Positions 25,946-33,995 of a stretch of 64,000 bases of DNA are shown one piece after another (the first letter of the stretch is position 1; every line of letters starts with the position of its first letter). The stretch lies in assembly GCF_000219625.1 (NCBI RefSeq), contig NC_018213.1, positions 186,001 through 250,000 of the forward strand, written 5' to 3'. The notes beneath the pieces are model-generated. The model saw nothing but the letters and a program-made list of their open reading frames with translations. It ran no database searches and was not told the DNA's origin. The DNA comes from Zymoseptoria tritici IPO323. Lineage: Eukaryota > Ascomycota > Dothideomycetes > Mycosphaerellales > Mycosphaerellaceae. The position numbers and the translations under genes were made by a program.

Positions 25946-26179
25946 AAGGTAACATCCTTGTACAAACTCTTTAAACTAACATAATAGTAGGTCTACTAAG
26001 CGAGAACGACCGTAAAAGCTCCGCTATACGATAGACTCCTTAGTCCGGTTTATTAAATGCGGGCCGTCTACTTTTATAACCTTATAATTGTCTTAAAAAG
26101 TACAAATACCGTATAACCTAGTAACCGTCTTAAAAAGCACCTATATATATATATATATATACCTTATATCAAACTACGC

Positions 26180-26745
26180 GCTAGTAATAGTAACCTAACT
26201 AATAGGTCTCGCGAGAGCGCGAGAAGAAGTACGAAGATACGGAGCGAGTATATACTAATACTAGGTATAGTTTTACGAACAGTAACTAAATTCGAACTCT
26301 AACGCCGGACTCTAGATTAACGAAGAGGACATAGACGATAACATTTACGACGCGAGCTACCTACAACGTATAGTAGAACTTTACGTTAGTAATGTCCGCT
26401 TCTTACGACCCGGACTTCTCGTAGAGAAAGTCCCTATCCTTAGTCTACTAGATCCTTAATTAAAAGTTAACTAGACAACCCGAATACTTCGTTTTATTTA
26501 TTCCCTTAGACCGTCCTTTAAAGAAGTGTTTACCTATCCCGAGCGGTATCCTCTTAAAATTGTTTAAGCCTAACAATTTAACGAGGGCTTTAATACAAAT
26601 CGACTACGCTAGAGATAGGCTTACTAGGGTTAGATAAACTTATTTATCGTTAATATTATTAAGGACAGAATTCCGGACTACCTATATTAATACATCGCTT
26701 AACATCTACTAGCTAAAGATCTCTTTACTAGAATCGACCGGATGT
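26180..26745 (+). pseudogene. Extra coding-like segment between Copia RNase H and the 3' LTR
   Basis: One frame through about 26200-26745 reads as a plausible protein of about 180 residues when TAA/TAG are treated as mutated Gln codons. It has the composition of the Copia ORF rather than of random AT-rich DNA (segments such as INEEDIDDNIYDASYLQRIV). The same frame appears to continue across the LINE-tailed insertion into 27648-27855. I do not recognise a family. It could be an additional ORF of this Copia lineage or a captured fragment. A (TA)n run at about 26143-26162 lies just upstream. Confidence 0.4.
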
Positions 26746-27638
26746 TTGTTTGTTTGTTTGTTTGTTTGTTTGTTCCATTTACGTCCTTTAGGAGTCTATG
26801 ACTATGTAGGACGGCCTTGCAAGCAAGGCAGTAGATCTATTTACAATCAAATTCTTTCGGTATTCTTTGACCTTAGGGGAAACCCCGTGCCTAAGGCAAT
26901 GCCAAAGGACTTTAAACAAATGCGGGACAAAGGAAATCAAACGAGTGTCGTTGTCTGCAGCTAGGGCTGCAGAATTTTCGCGCCAAGCTTTTTGCAGAAT
27001 TTTCAGCGGATCCTTCCGCTTCGCACGCACGCACGCTGCAAATTCGAACTGCAGTGCAAAAGTAGTGCAAAATGCCGTGCAAAAGCAGTGCAAGAGCAGT
27101 GCAGAATGCCGTGCAAAATGCCGTACAAAAGCAGTGCAAAAGCAGTGTAAAAGCAGCTGTCTAACTCGCTGCCTTCTCTTATCCTTAATATGCCTTTGTG
27201 GAACTGTATGCCGCTTCCAAACGCATACAGCTACGCAGGTTAATCGCAGAGTTGTGGATTCCACCGACTGTTCTAGCTCTTTAAAGTGCATATATGCTTC
27301 CTTTCGAGGGCGACGAAGTCTCTACTAGAGAAGGGACATACGATTTCGGTTCGGATTTCGAGGAGGTACGCGTATAGGGCAGAGTAGACTGCTTCTCCCT
27401 CTTCTTCTTCTTCTCGTTTGTAGCGTAGAGGGCTGTTCGTTCGAATCGTGCCGTTGTTCTGTTGTAGCTTGTATTTCGATGGGAGGCGTACCTCTAGGTC
27501 GTGTTGTTGTTGTTGTGTTGTGAGGGAAGAGGGATTAACGGCCTCTCCAATCCTCCGGAGGAAACTTAGCTCTGCAACGACGGTATCGTCGCAGGTTCGT
27601 AGCCGGCACTACGTACAGGTGTTCCTCGTCGCCGACCT
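26746..27638 (-). mobile_element. 893-bp LINE-tailed element, RIP-free, inserted in the Copia 3' region
   Basis: It is oriented on the minus strand with its (AACA)n tail at 26746-26773 (TGTT repeats on the plus strand) and the TSD ACCGGATGT at 26737-26745 and 27639-27647. The first 220 bp (to about 26965) match the 3' end of the LINE at 7046-12330 in reverse complement. The remaining 670 bp do not visibly match that LINE and include an 11-bp tandem repeat. CpA and TpG are abundant, in contrast to the host. It may be a 5'-truncated copy of a related LINE or a non-autonomous element that borrows the LINE tail. Open frames inside (for example 26788-27291, minus) are probably LINE ORF2 C-terminus plus repeat translation. 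Confidence 0.75.
27049..27155. repeat. 11-bp tandem repeat GCAGTGCAAAA, about ten units
   Basis: Units vary between GCAGTGCAAAA, GCCGTGCAAAA and GCAGTGCAGAAT. The array lies inside the LINE-tailed element. Translated frames across it give Cys/Phe/Leu/His-rich low complexity. Confidence 0.85.
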
Positions 27639-27647
27639 ACCGGATGT

Positions 27648-27855
27648 AATACGATAACGAAGCCTAGATTAATAGGAAGGAGTTAGCTATCGCTAGCGTA
27701 ATAATAACTAGACGATAACCTTAGTAAACAATTAGCTGCACTCTTTTTCCCTTAATAAGGTTTTTAACGAGGCAGCGGGAAATGGCGTTTAGTAGGAGCT
27801 ATCGGTTGATTACATAGTTAATTACATAGGATTTGGCACACTCGTCGAGTGGGAG
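27648..27855 (+). other. Copia 3' end and polypurine tract
   Basis: RIP-mutated Copia sequence resumes after the LINE-tailed element. The last bases before the 3' LTR (GAGTGGGAG, about 27847-27855) are the likely polypurine tract. Confidence 0.6.
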
Positions 27856-27965
27856 TGTTGAATATTAAACACGTGTTCAGGTCCGACATCGGTACCATAT
27901 CTGTATTTAGTTAAGGCCATGGCCCACCACGTAGATAAACAATCTATGGCTCATGACTTTCAACA
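27856..27965 (+). repeat. Copia 3' LTR
   Basis: This 110-bp LTR is the less mutated partner of 601-710. It ends CTTTCAACA and is followed by the TSD GGAAC (27966-27970), which rejoins the flank interrupted at 600. Confidence 0.93.
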
Positions 27966-27970
27966 GGAAC

Positions 27971-29820
27971 GTTGATCGGAAAAGCCTGCTCGAAGCGTTG
28001 TTTCAGTCGGTACACTCCATGACACTAGAGAACCGTTGCGATTTAACGCCCGGAGCCGCTACGGAGGTCGCCACGCCATCACTTTGCGCCGCATGAGGCT
28101 CTCGGTACCTGCAGCAGCGCAGCGTTCATGCGCAATAAATGTGATCGGCATGGTATGCAGCATCGCTACCATGTGTAGAACAGCCACAGGGTCCGGTCGA
28201 AGGCAAGTCGAAATCATTTGGCATCGCATGGCCACCCTCCGGCGCAATTACGCAGCGTATCTCGTCGGTTAAAATGCCATCATGTGTTCGAATCACAACC
28301 TAGCATTGGTTGGTGCATAAGTCATCCGGCCGGAGGCCATACTTCTAGCCGGCATCTTTCTAGGGCAGACAGCGTAAGCGACTTGTGGATGCAGCTCATG
28401 TCCTCGCGACATATACGCTACCCCAGTCGCTAACTGGTATTGATCCACAGGAGATCAGACAGTGCGTTGTGAATGGCCGACGAAAACACATCGTGGTAGT
28501 CAAGTTCGGTCCGATCTTTCCGATCTCGTTGACCATCCTTCCTAGTATGGAAGTCGTTTGCACGACGGCTCGGCAAGGCCTGCAAGGATCAGAAGGTGGA
28601 AGATTGTTGAAATTGCATGCGGTTTCATGCGACTATCTCCGATGGAACGGCCAAAAGGCGATTGGAGACCGAGAAAGATCGATACGTCTTGCGGTCCCGA
28701 TACGCCTCCATGTGTTCATCCGCGGTCGTTGATACATTCGCGATCGATCGCTTCCGTCGCTTTCTGCAGCCGGTCGCGAGTATGGCGTTGCAATGGCAGT
28801 CCTTGGCAATTCCGTTCTGCTATACACGCACAACGAGGTTTCACACTCCTTGACGTATTGGCACATCCGGCGTGCAGAGACTGAACCATGGTACGTCAAC
28901 GTCGCAGAGGGCTTTGCCAGGATATGGCGACTTGCGTCTCGGGCTGACATTTTGTGCGACTCGGAAGGCGGAATTGTCAAGATCGCGGCTGATGTGGTCG
29001 TCGTGAGGAAGAGCAACTGAGGTACACGCAGCAGGCGTTTCCTGAGCTGATGAGGATCGGAGCGCCACGATCAGGTCTGGGATCGGGGGTTTCAGTGCAA
29101 TCTAGCGGAGGCATAAACTGCATGTCCGCCGCTGTAGGAAAAGTTTGACCTATGTCGACTTGGTCGTGTTGTTTGTCTGAAAACCAGATGGCAGGCCACA
29201 GAAGTCAGCAAGGTTTCCACGTCGGCGGACCACTTCTGCCAGCAACGGCCGGGTCTCATTGCTCTCGCGCAGGTAGCAGGCTCTAGTGTTCCGTGGCGAT
29301 CGTGTTGTTTCCTGCAAAGGCAATGAGAGTTGCAAAAGCAGCTGTAGTATACCTGCCGCTGGTCAGGAAAGAAGTCAGGAGAGAGTATAGTCATCCATGA
29401 TCCACGATGCATCCCGGCTGCCTGGCCTCCCTCGTGGCATGCATGCAAAATCCTTGGTACCACGTGCCGTTCCATGTGCGAACGTTGCACGCCGTTGTAA
29501 CGGTGTCACTAGTCTAGCATGGAGACCCTGCCACACTGCGAGCGAGCTTTTGAGACTGCGCTGACGACGACATTCAAGCTCACACACTCTAAAGAGTGTC
29601 CAACCCGCTGGCTGGCGGTCGAGATGATTCACGATGAAGCAGTACTCCAAGGAGGAAATGCGATTGTGCCCAGCCATCTGCCTTGATGGCAGCTCATCAG
29701 CCTCGGCAACGTCACCCGAAATCTTCCGGTAGTTCTAGCTCACTGCTGGCTAAAATCCTCAATACAGATTCTTCGATCAAGGAAAGACCATTCAACCAGA
29801 CAATCAGCTCAGATACAATC
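27971..29820. other. Right flank of the Copia insertion, no gene recognised
   Basis: GC-balanced single-copy DNA with CpA/TpG at normal levels, so RIP did not visibly spread here. Short open frames overlap on both strands without motifs. I see no convincing gene. The last 135 bases (29686-29820) are in frame with the gene that follows and could be its N-terminus. Confidence 0.55.
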
Positions 29821-30585
29821 ATGGAGCAAGTCCAGCAGCACTTGGAATACGCACGGAACTATGTCCTGGACAAGCTTCCTGCCGACCGCCAAAGCCGGAT
29901 ATTCCTCGGCGGAGCGAGCGCCAGTGTGGCCGGCGTAGTGCTATTGCCGTTACTCTACCACTATTCTCTCGGACGAAAAATCAGCCACACCCATCCCAAT
30001 AGTTCAGTGCGGCAGGCGGCATTGGATTGTGGTGAAGTCGCTTCTCTGCCGAAAGAAATCGTCGAAAATGCTCAAGCGTATCGCATCGCTCATGACAAGG
30101 TGGTCAAGCATATTCCCAATCTGGTGTTCATGAAGAATGAGGAGCTCACGACAAACTTCACCAAAATGCTCCGTCGCAATATGGCGTCTCTTTCGCGCAT
30201 GCCGCAAGGCTGGATGTTGTGGTTGGTCTTGAGCTCGCCCGAGCAGCGTCGCACGTTTAGCCGGGAGTACATCGAGAGTCTGGACTTTGAGGAAGGCGAT
30301 GTCGTCTGTGGGATCTATCGGGTTGCAGTGAGGACAGCTGTGCACGTTGAACTGGAGCTGCATGCCCCGACGTCCGACTGGCCAATATCGGGTTTGACGA
30401 TCATCAGCTTGAGGCCTCGGAACGATGGAGCAAGTCTGATCTCGGAGACGATACAATGGACGAAGAAAGCTAGTGGTGCTATACTGCCGCTTGAGAGATG
30501 GGTCGGAGGTTTCTTGCATAGCTTCGCGGCGCGATGGCTGGTCGTTACGGGTGGTGTGTATTTGCAGGGCTTGATGCGCAAGTAG
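29821..30585 (+). CDS. Small fungal membrane protein of unknown function
   Basis: An uninterrupted frame encodes 254 residues from the ATG at 29821 (context ATCATGG). An upstream in-frame ATG at 29686 would add 45 Ser-rich residues, and I prefer the inner start because the protein becomes well ordered there. It begins with an amphipathic stretch (MEQVQQHLEYARNYVL), then a hydrophobic segment of about 20 residues (roughly residues 27-50, GGASASVAGVVLLPLLYHYSLG), a basic loop, and a largely soluble remainder. A second hydrophobic stretch occurs near the C-terminus (WLVVTGGVYLQGL). I do not recognise the family. An anchored membrane protein of an organelle or the ER is an inference only. No introns are needed. 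Confidence 0.7.
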   Translation: MEQVQQHLEYARNYVLDKLPADRQSRIFLGGASASVAGVVLLPLLYHYSLGRKISHTHPNSSVRQAALDCGEVASLPKEIVENAQAYRIAHDKVVKHIPNLVFMKNEELTTNFTKMLRRNMASLSRMPQGWMLWLVLSSPEQRRTFSREYIESLDFEEGDVVCGIYRVAVRTAVHVELELHAPTSDWPISGLTIISLRPRNDGASLISETIQWTKKASGAILPLERWVGGFLHSFAARWLVVTGGVYLQGLMRK

Positions 30586-31035
30586 AAGGTCGAAGAGAAC
30601 GCCCAACGCTTTTTACTCAATGAGCTCGAGATTGAATAGGAGCGGGCGCCGGAAGGAGGCTGAAAAGGTGAGCATCTTGCATCGGGCAGTGTGCTGAAAG
30701 CATGGAATGACACCGGCATGGACAGAATGCGACAGGTCCCGCGGAACGTTCTTGCCTTGCCTTTTCCGATGTTTGCTTGTATTCAACTACAATCTCAATT
30801 CACCTCTTCTTCCATGTTCCGTTTCTTCTCGGTAACCTCCACTTCCCTCAAATACCTTCCAAGTATTCTGCTCTGTCTCCTTCTTCTTCTCATCAACATC
30901 ATCTTCTACCAAAGTTGACAAACCCTCCCTTGGATACCATTCATCCTTCGCGAACACCATTCGCCATCATCGGACACCAGTGCCCAACAACACCCGCTCT
31001 TCTCAAAGATACCAATTCCGATCAACACCACAACC
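30586..31035. other. Intergenic, pyrimidine-rich promoter region of the MYND gene
   Basis: About 450 bp with CT-rich runs (30780-31000), common upstream of fungal start codons. No other signal is seen. Confidence 0.5.
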
Positions 31036-31506
31036 ATGCCTACCGCCATGGGTCCCTGCGTCAACTGCGCCAAAGCCGCCCGCATCAAGTGTGCCCACTG
31101 CGACGATGGCGATTCCTTCACCGCCTACTGCGGCACCAAGTGTCTGAAGAAACATCAAGCCAAGCACCAAGAAGTCTGCAAGGAGAAGAAGAAAGTCCAG
31201 AGCGCAAAGGCACTCGTTCCTTCCGAGCACGCAACAAAGGCGACCGTCCCGTCCGAGGCGCACGCAAACGACGATGACGGCGGCTGCGCAGCTTGTGGGA
31301 AGGCTCAGACTACTCTCACATGCCTGCGCTGCACTGACGGCATCGTCCACTACTGCAACGAGAACTGCCACGACGCCTACATCAAGAAGCACAAGTTGGT
31401 GTGCGTCGCTCAGACGTTGCGCAAGCAGGCGGTAGGGGAGGGAGGGCATGCAATTCTCGACAATCCAGCATGGGATGGAGTCTTCGGGAATGTCATCTTT
31501 GGGTGA
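31036..31506 (+). CDS. Double MYND zinc-finger protein
   Basis: This intronless gene encodes 156 residues, starting in good context (CAACCATGCC). Two MYND-type fingers are visible. The first (about residues 8-48) has CVNC, CAHC, AYCGTKC and H...H...C. The second (about residues 84-122) has CAAC, CLRC, HYCNENC and H...C. A Lys-rich and then acidic linker separates them, and the last 30 residues are Gly-rich without a motif. MYND fingers bind proline-rich partner peptides, so a protein-protein adaptor role is likely. There is no SET or other catalytic domain. The protein is short and complete. The function in this organism is unknown. Confidence 0.85.
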   Translation: MPTAMGPCVNCAKAARIKCAHCDDGDSFTAYCGTKCLKKHQAKHQEVCKEKKKVQSAKALVPSEHATKATVPSEAHANDDDGGCAACGKAQTTLTCLRCTDGIVHYCNENCHDAYIKKHKLVCVAQTLRKQAVGEGGHAILDNPAWDGVFGNVIFG

Positions 31507-32174
31507 TTAGGAGCGCATATCTCGTTTCTTGGAGTGGTTCTGGCGGTTGTGAATTGCAAAATGGAAAGGAGTGACAGGAGCCTCGAACATGTCGATCGAC
31601 CACTCCATTTTGAGGCGTTGTCCTCTGACACAACACGGCCGTGGGTTTTTGGAATCGGCATTGATTTGAGCGTACTGCGACGGTGTGAGAGATATTATCG
31701 AATTGTTCTTGCAAGCATTTGCCGTGGCCATGAAGATCGGCTTCAAAAGTGATTTGCAATGTCCTCTGCATCCATCTCACTTGCGGGTAGAGCTAGGGAC
31801 ATTGCCTTGCGTGCTTTTACTAGACCCCAAAAAAATCAGATCGTTGATAGCCGAGAGATCCTTTTCATTGCCGTGCAGTATCGGTGTGGTTGCTCGTAGT
31901 CTCGCCATGGTTTGAGACTGGGTGTTTTTGGACTGAAAGTCTTGCGCCGAAGCTTGGGCGAGGTGAATGCTTCGCATGCTGGAGCTTTGTCTTTACCAAG
32001 AATAGCAGTGAAAATGTGCGAAGGTCCATGTATCGCGCGACTGTTGCGTGCGGCCACAGAATGGACAAGCAGTGCAGCCAAAGGCAGAATCCGACCAGCC
32101 AAGACTGAGATTTATAATGAACCAAATTTGCTGAGCTGCAGCCAATCAGCTATTAGAAGCCAAGCTTCTGAATA
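31507..32174. other. Intergenic, nothing recognised
   Basis: Downstream of the MYND gene and upstream of the tRNA gene. Overlapping short frames only. Confidence 0.5.
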
Positions 32175-32189
32175 CTCTCAATAGCTCAG

Positions 32190-32243
32190 GTATGCAGCCA
32201 CGTCGCTTGCTTCGCACAATTCCACTCTAACACCAATTTCCAG
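32190..32243 (+). other. GT-AG intron-like insertion in the tRNA-Tyr D loop (A box)
   Basis: 54 bp, with donor GTATGC, branch-point-like CTCTAAC at 32225-32231 and acceptor TTTCCAG. It follows CTCAG and precedes CTGG, so it cuts the A box TAGCTCAG-CTGG between its two halves. Size and signals match the spliceosomal introns of neighbouring protein genes. Confidence 0.85.
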
Positions 32244-32307
32244 CTGGAAGAGCGCCAGACTGTAATGGAACAACCCCCAATTGTCATCTGGATGTCCGCG
32301 GTTCGAT

Positions 32308-32362
32308 GTAAGTTGTACACATATGATTCCTGCTTTGAGGGGAGTACTAACCAGTCTATCAG
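32308..32362 (+). other. GT-AG intron-like insertion in the tRNA-Tyr T loop (B box)
   Basis: 55 bp, with donor GTAAGT, perfect branch point TACTAAC at 32345-32351 and acceptor ATCAG. It splits the B box GGTTCGAT-CCC. An intron-free version of the same sequence is present at 45375-45403, which proves that this segment is an insertion relative to the tRNA. Its first nine bases GTAAGTTGT are shared with introns 1 and 3 of the transporter gene at 51126-53291. Confidence 0.88.
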
Positions 32363-32382
32363 CCCGCGTTGGGAGACATCTC

Positions 32383-32387
32383 TTTTT
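32383..32387 (+). terminator. RNA polymerase III T-run after tRNA-Tyr
   Basis: TTTTT six bases after the discriminator base, the usual Pol III terminator placement. The tRNA fragment at 45375 has the same T-run. Confidence 0.75.
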
Positions 32388-33995
32388 GGCCATTTCGGCC
32401 TACTTCTTTTGCTTCAACTTCTTGCTCGCTTTTACCGGAATTTTACACCGCATGATGGAATCACGCGCTAGCCAAATTTGGACGCGCTAATGCTCCCGCG
32501 AGCCTGTCAACTTCAGCACAGCACAGTGACGACGAACAATGACTTGTTCATCCAAACTTGCATCACAAGTGTATACAGAGAAGGCGCCGCATCGCCGGAG
32601 ACCCTGCAATGTGACAGACTGCTCGTTGGGCTGATGTCATTTGCCGGAGTGTGCTGTTGCACGACACAATCAGTTGCTAGAGCTCTTTGCAGAGGCTGGC
32701 GGTCAATGAGATCTGTACGACCCCCACGGGAACACACCACGTTGTCCGCATGTTTCGACTTGTGCTTTGGAGCGGTCAGAACGTGGCAGATACGGCTGCG
32801 AGCGTACCCCGGGGCTCCGCTCAAATCGTACCACGTAACTTGGACTCCGTTGGCCTGCAGGGAGCACCAAAAGTGGATGGTCGCTGCTCTGGTTCCGCAT
32901 GGAAACAGACCTCCTTGGATGAGACCTCTCGATACTCCAAGCCACTGGAGCTCGACACATGAGATGTCGATTGAGTGAGACCACGGAGGTACAAGCACAC
33001 TATACACGTCAGATCTGCGTGTCTGGCTGCAAGACTCCAGCCGATGTCACACGACTTGGAAGCTCGGTAGCCTTTCACGTCTTGTCTCAATTTGACAAAA
33101 ATATCGCAGCGATGAACCAAGGGCTCCGGAATAAAGCGACAGAGCGAGCTTCCGGCGTATTGGAGGCATTAGCTGGACGTGGTACCTCCGTATGAGCACG
33201 AAATGCGTCAAATGACCCGACTGGTCGGCTTCGTTACACGAATCAGGTTGGTGTGCAATTGATCTGTCCTCGAGCACAGACACCGACATACGCCCGACGC
33301 TCGTGGTCCGCAGAGGAGTGCCTGCAGGATACGGCACAAGATCCGAAATGGTGTGTCGCACACAGTCCACTCTTTCGGCGAGTAACTCTCGGTGGCGGCT
33401 TTCATATAAATCCACCTCTTGTCTCGCCAGATGAGCTACTGCGACCTTCCGCGCGACTTCCGGTCTTTCCACTTTCTTGGCCAGACTCTGTGCGAGGCAT
33501 TTGATCTTTCGCTGCAGGACAATGGGTCAATGCCAGTGCCCGTCTCGTATATTCGTCGCAATGCTGGGTCAATGCTGGATCTTGCACCAGAAGGAAGCAG
33601 CTGCTTTTCAATATTTCGATGCAGGACTGTGGACTCATGCCGCCGTCCGTCTCGTCGACCGTCCGAACACGATCAATGTGGCTCCAATGAAAGGCGCTGC
33701 GCTTCCCGAAGCAGACCGCAGGCTCTCCTTACGATGCTCGAGACCCACCATTGATGGGATGAGGACAATGAATGTGTTCCCATTCGATGAAATGCGCATG
33801 TTAGACGTGAAGGAAGGCGGTGAGGTCGGAGTACTCTTCCACAGCCCTGTCTTGCATATCGGTGGATGGACTTTCCTCCTATACCTGTCTGGACTCTCCA
33901 CTCGACACTCGCTCGTCGAAATTTCTTCTCGAGCACACTGAACATTGCACACTTCTTTCTTCCCTACTTCATCTCCTACATCCGCGTTACCAACC
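32388..33995. other. Intergenic, nothing recognised
   Basis: 1.6 kb between the tRNA and the recombinase-like gene. Many short overlapping frames on both strands, none with a motif or consistent splice structure. Confidence 0.5.

Larger units (their letters stand above)
601..27965 (+). mobile_element. Ty1/Copia LTR retrotransposon, outer host of the nest
   Basis: The boundaries are two 110-bp LTRs (601-710 and 27856-27965) that begin TGTTGAATATT and end AACA (AATA in the 5' copy), flanked by the 5-bp TSD GGAAC at 596-600 and 27966-27970. The domain order is gag, protease, integrase, reverse transcriptase, RNase H, which is the Copia order. Subtracting the nested chromovirus block and the LINE-tailed element leaves about 7.3 kb of own sequence. 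This is long for Copia, because about 1.2 kb of extra sequence lies between RNase H and the 3' LTR. The element is heavily RIP-mutated: CAA, CAG and TGG codons have become TAA or TAG throughout. It is inactive. Confidence 0.93.
32175..32376 (+). tRNA. tRNA-Tyr(GUA) with three introns, two of them GT-AG type
   Basis: Removing three segments leaves a standard 73-nt cloverleaf. The acceptor CTCTCAA (32175-32181) pairs with TTGGGAG (32369-32375) with one T-G wobble; C1-G72 and discriminator A73 are the eukaryotic Tyr identity. The D stem is GCTC/GAGC, and the anticodon stem CCAGA (32255-32259) pairs with TCTGG (32287-32291). Anticodon GTA is at 32262-32264, and the T stem is CGCGG/CCGCG. The 20-nt segment 32266-32285 after position 37 is the ordinary tRNA-Tyr anticodon-loop intron. 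The other two (32190-32243 in the D loop, 32308-32362 in the T loop) have spliceosomal GT...CTAAC...AG hallmarks and split the A box and B box. A TTTTT terminator follows. The cloverleaf is seen directly. Whether it is expressed is unknown. Confidence 0.9.

Noticed and set aside
26788..27291. 167-codon frame on the minus strand, Cys/Phe/His-rich
   Set aside because: Half of it is translation of the 11-bp tandem repeat and the rest is the LINE ORF2 C-terminus and tail region. It is not a host gene.
28036..29680. Several 70-130 codon frames right of the Copia element
   Set aside because: They overlap on both strands, have no motifs and no consistent splicing. Treated as non-coding.
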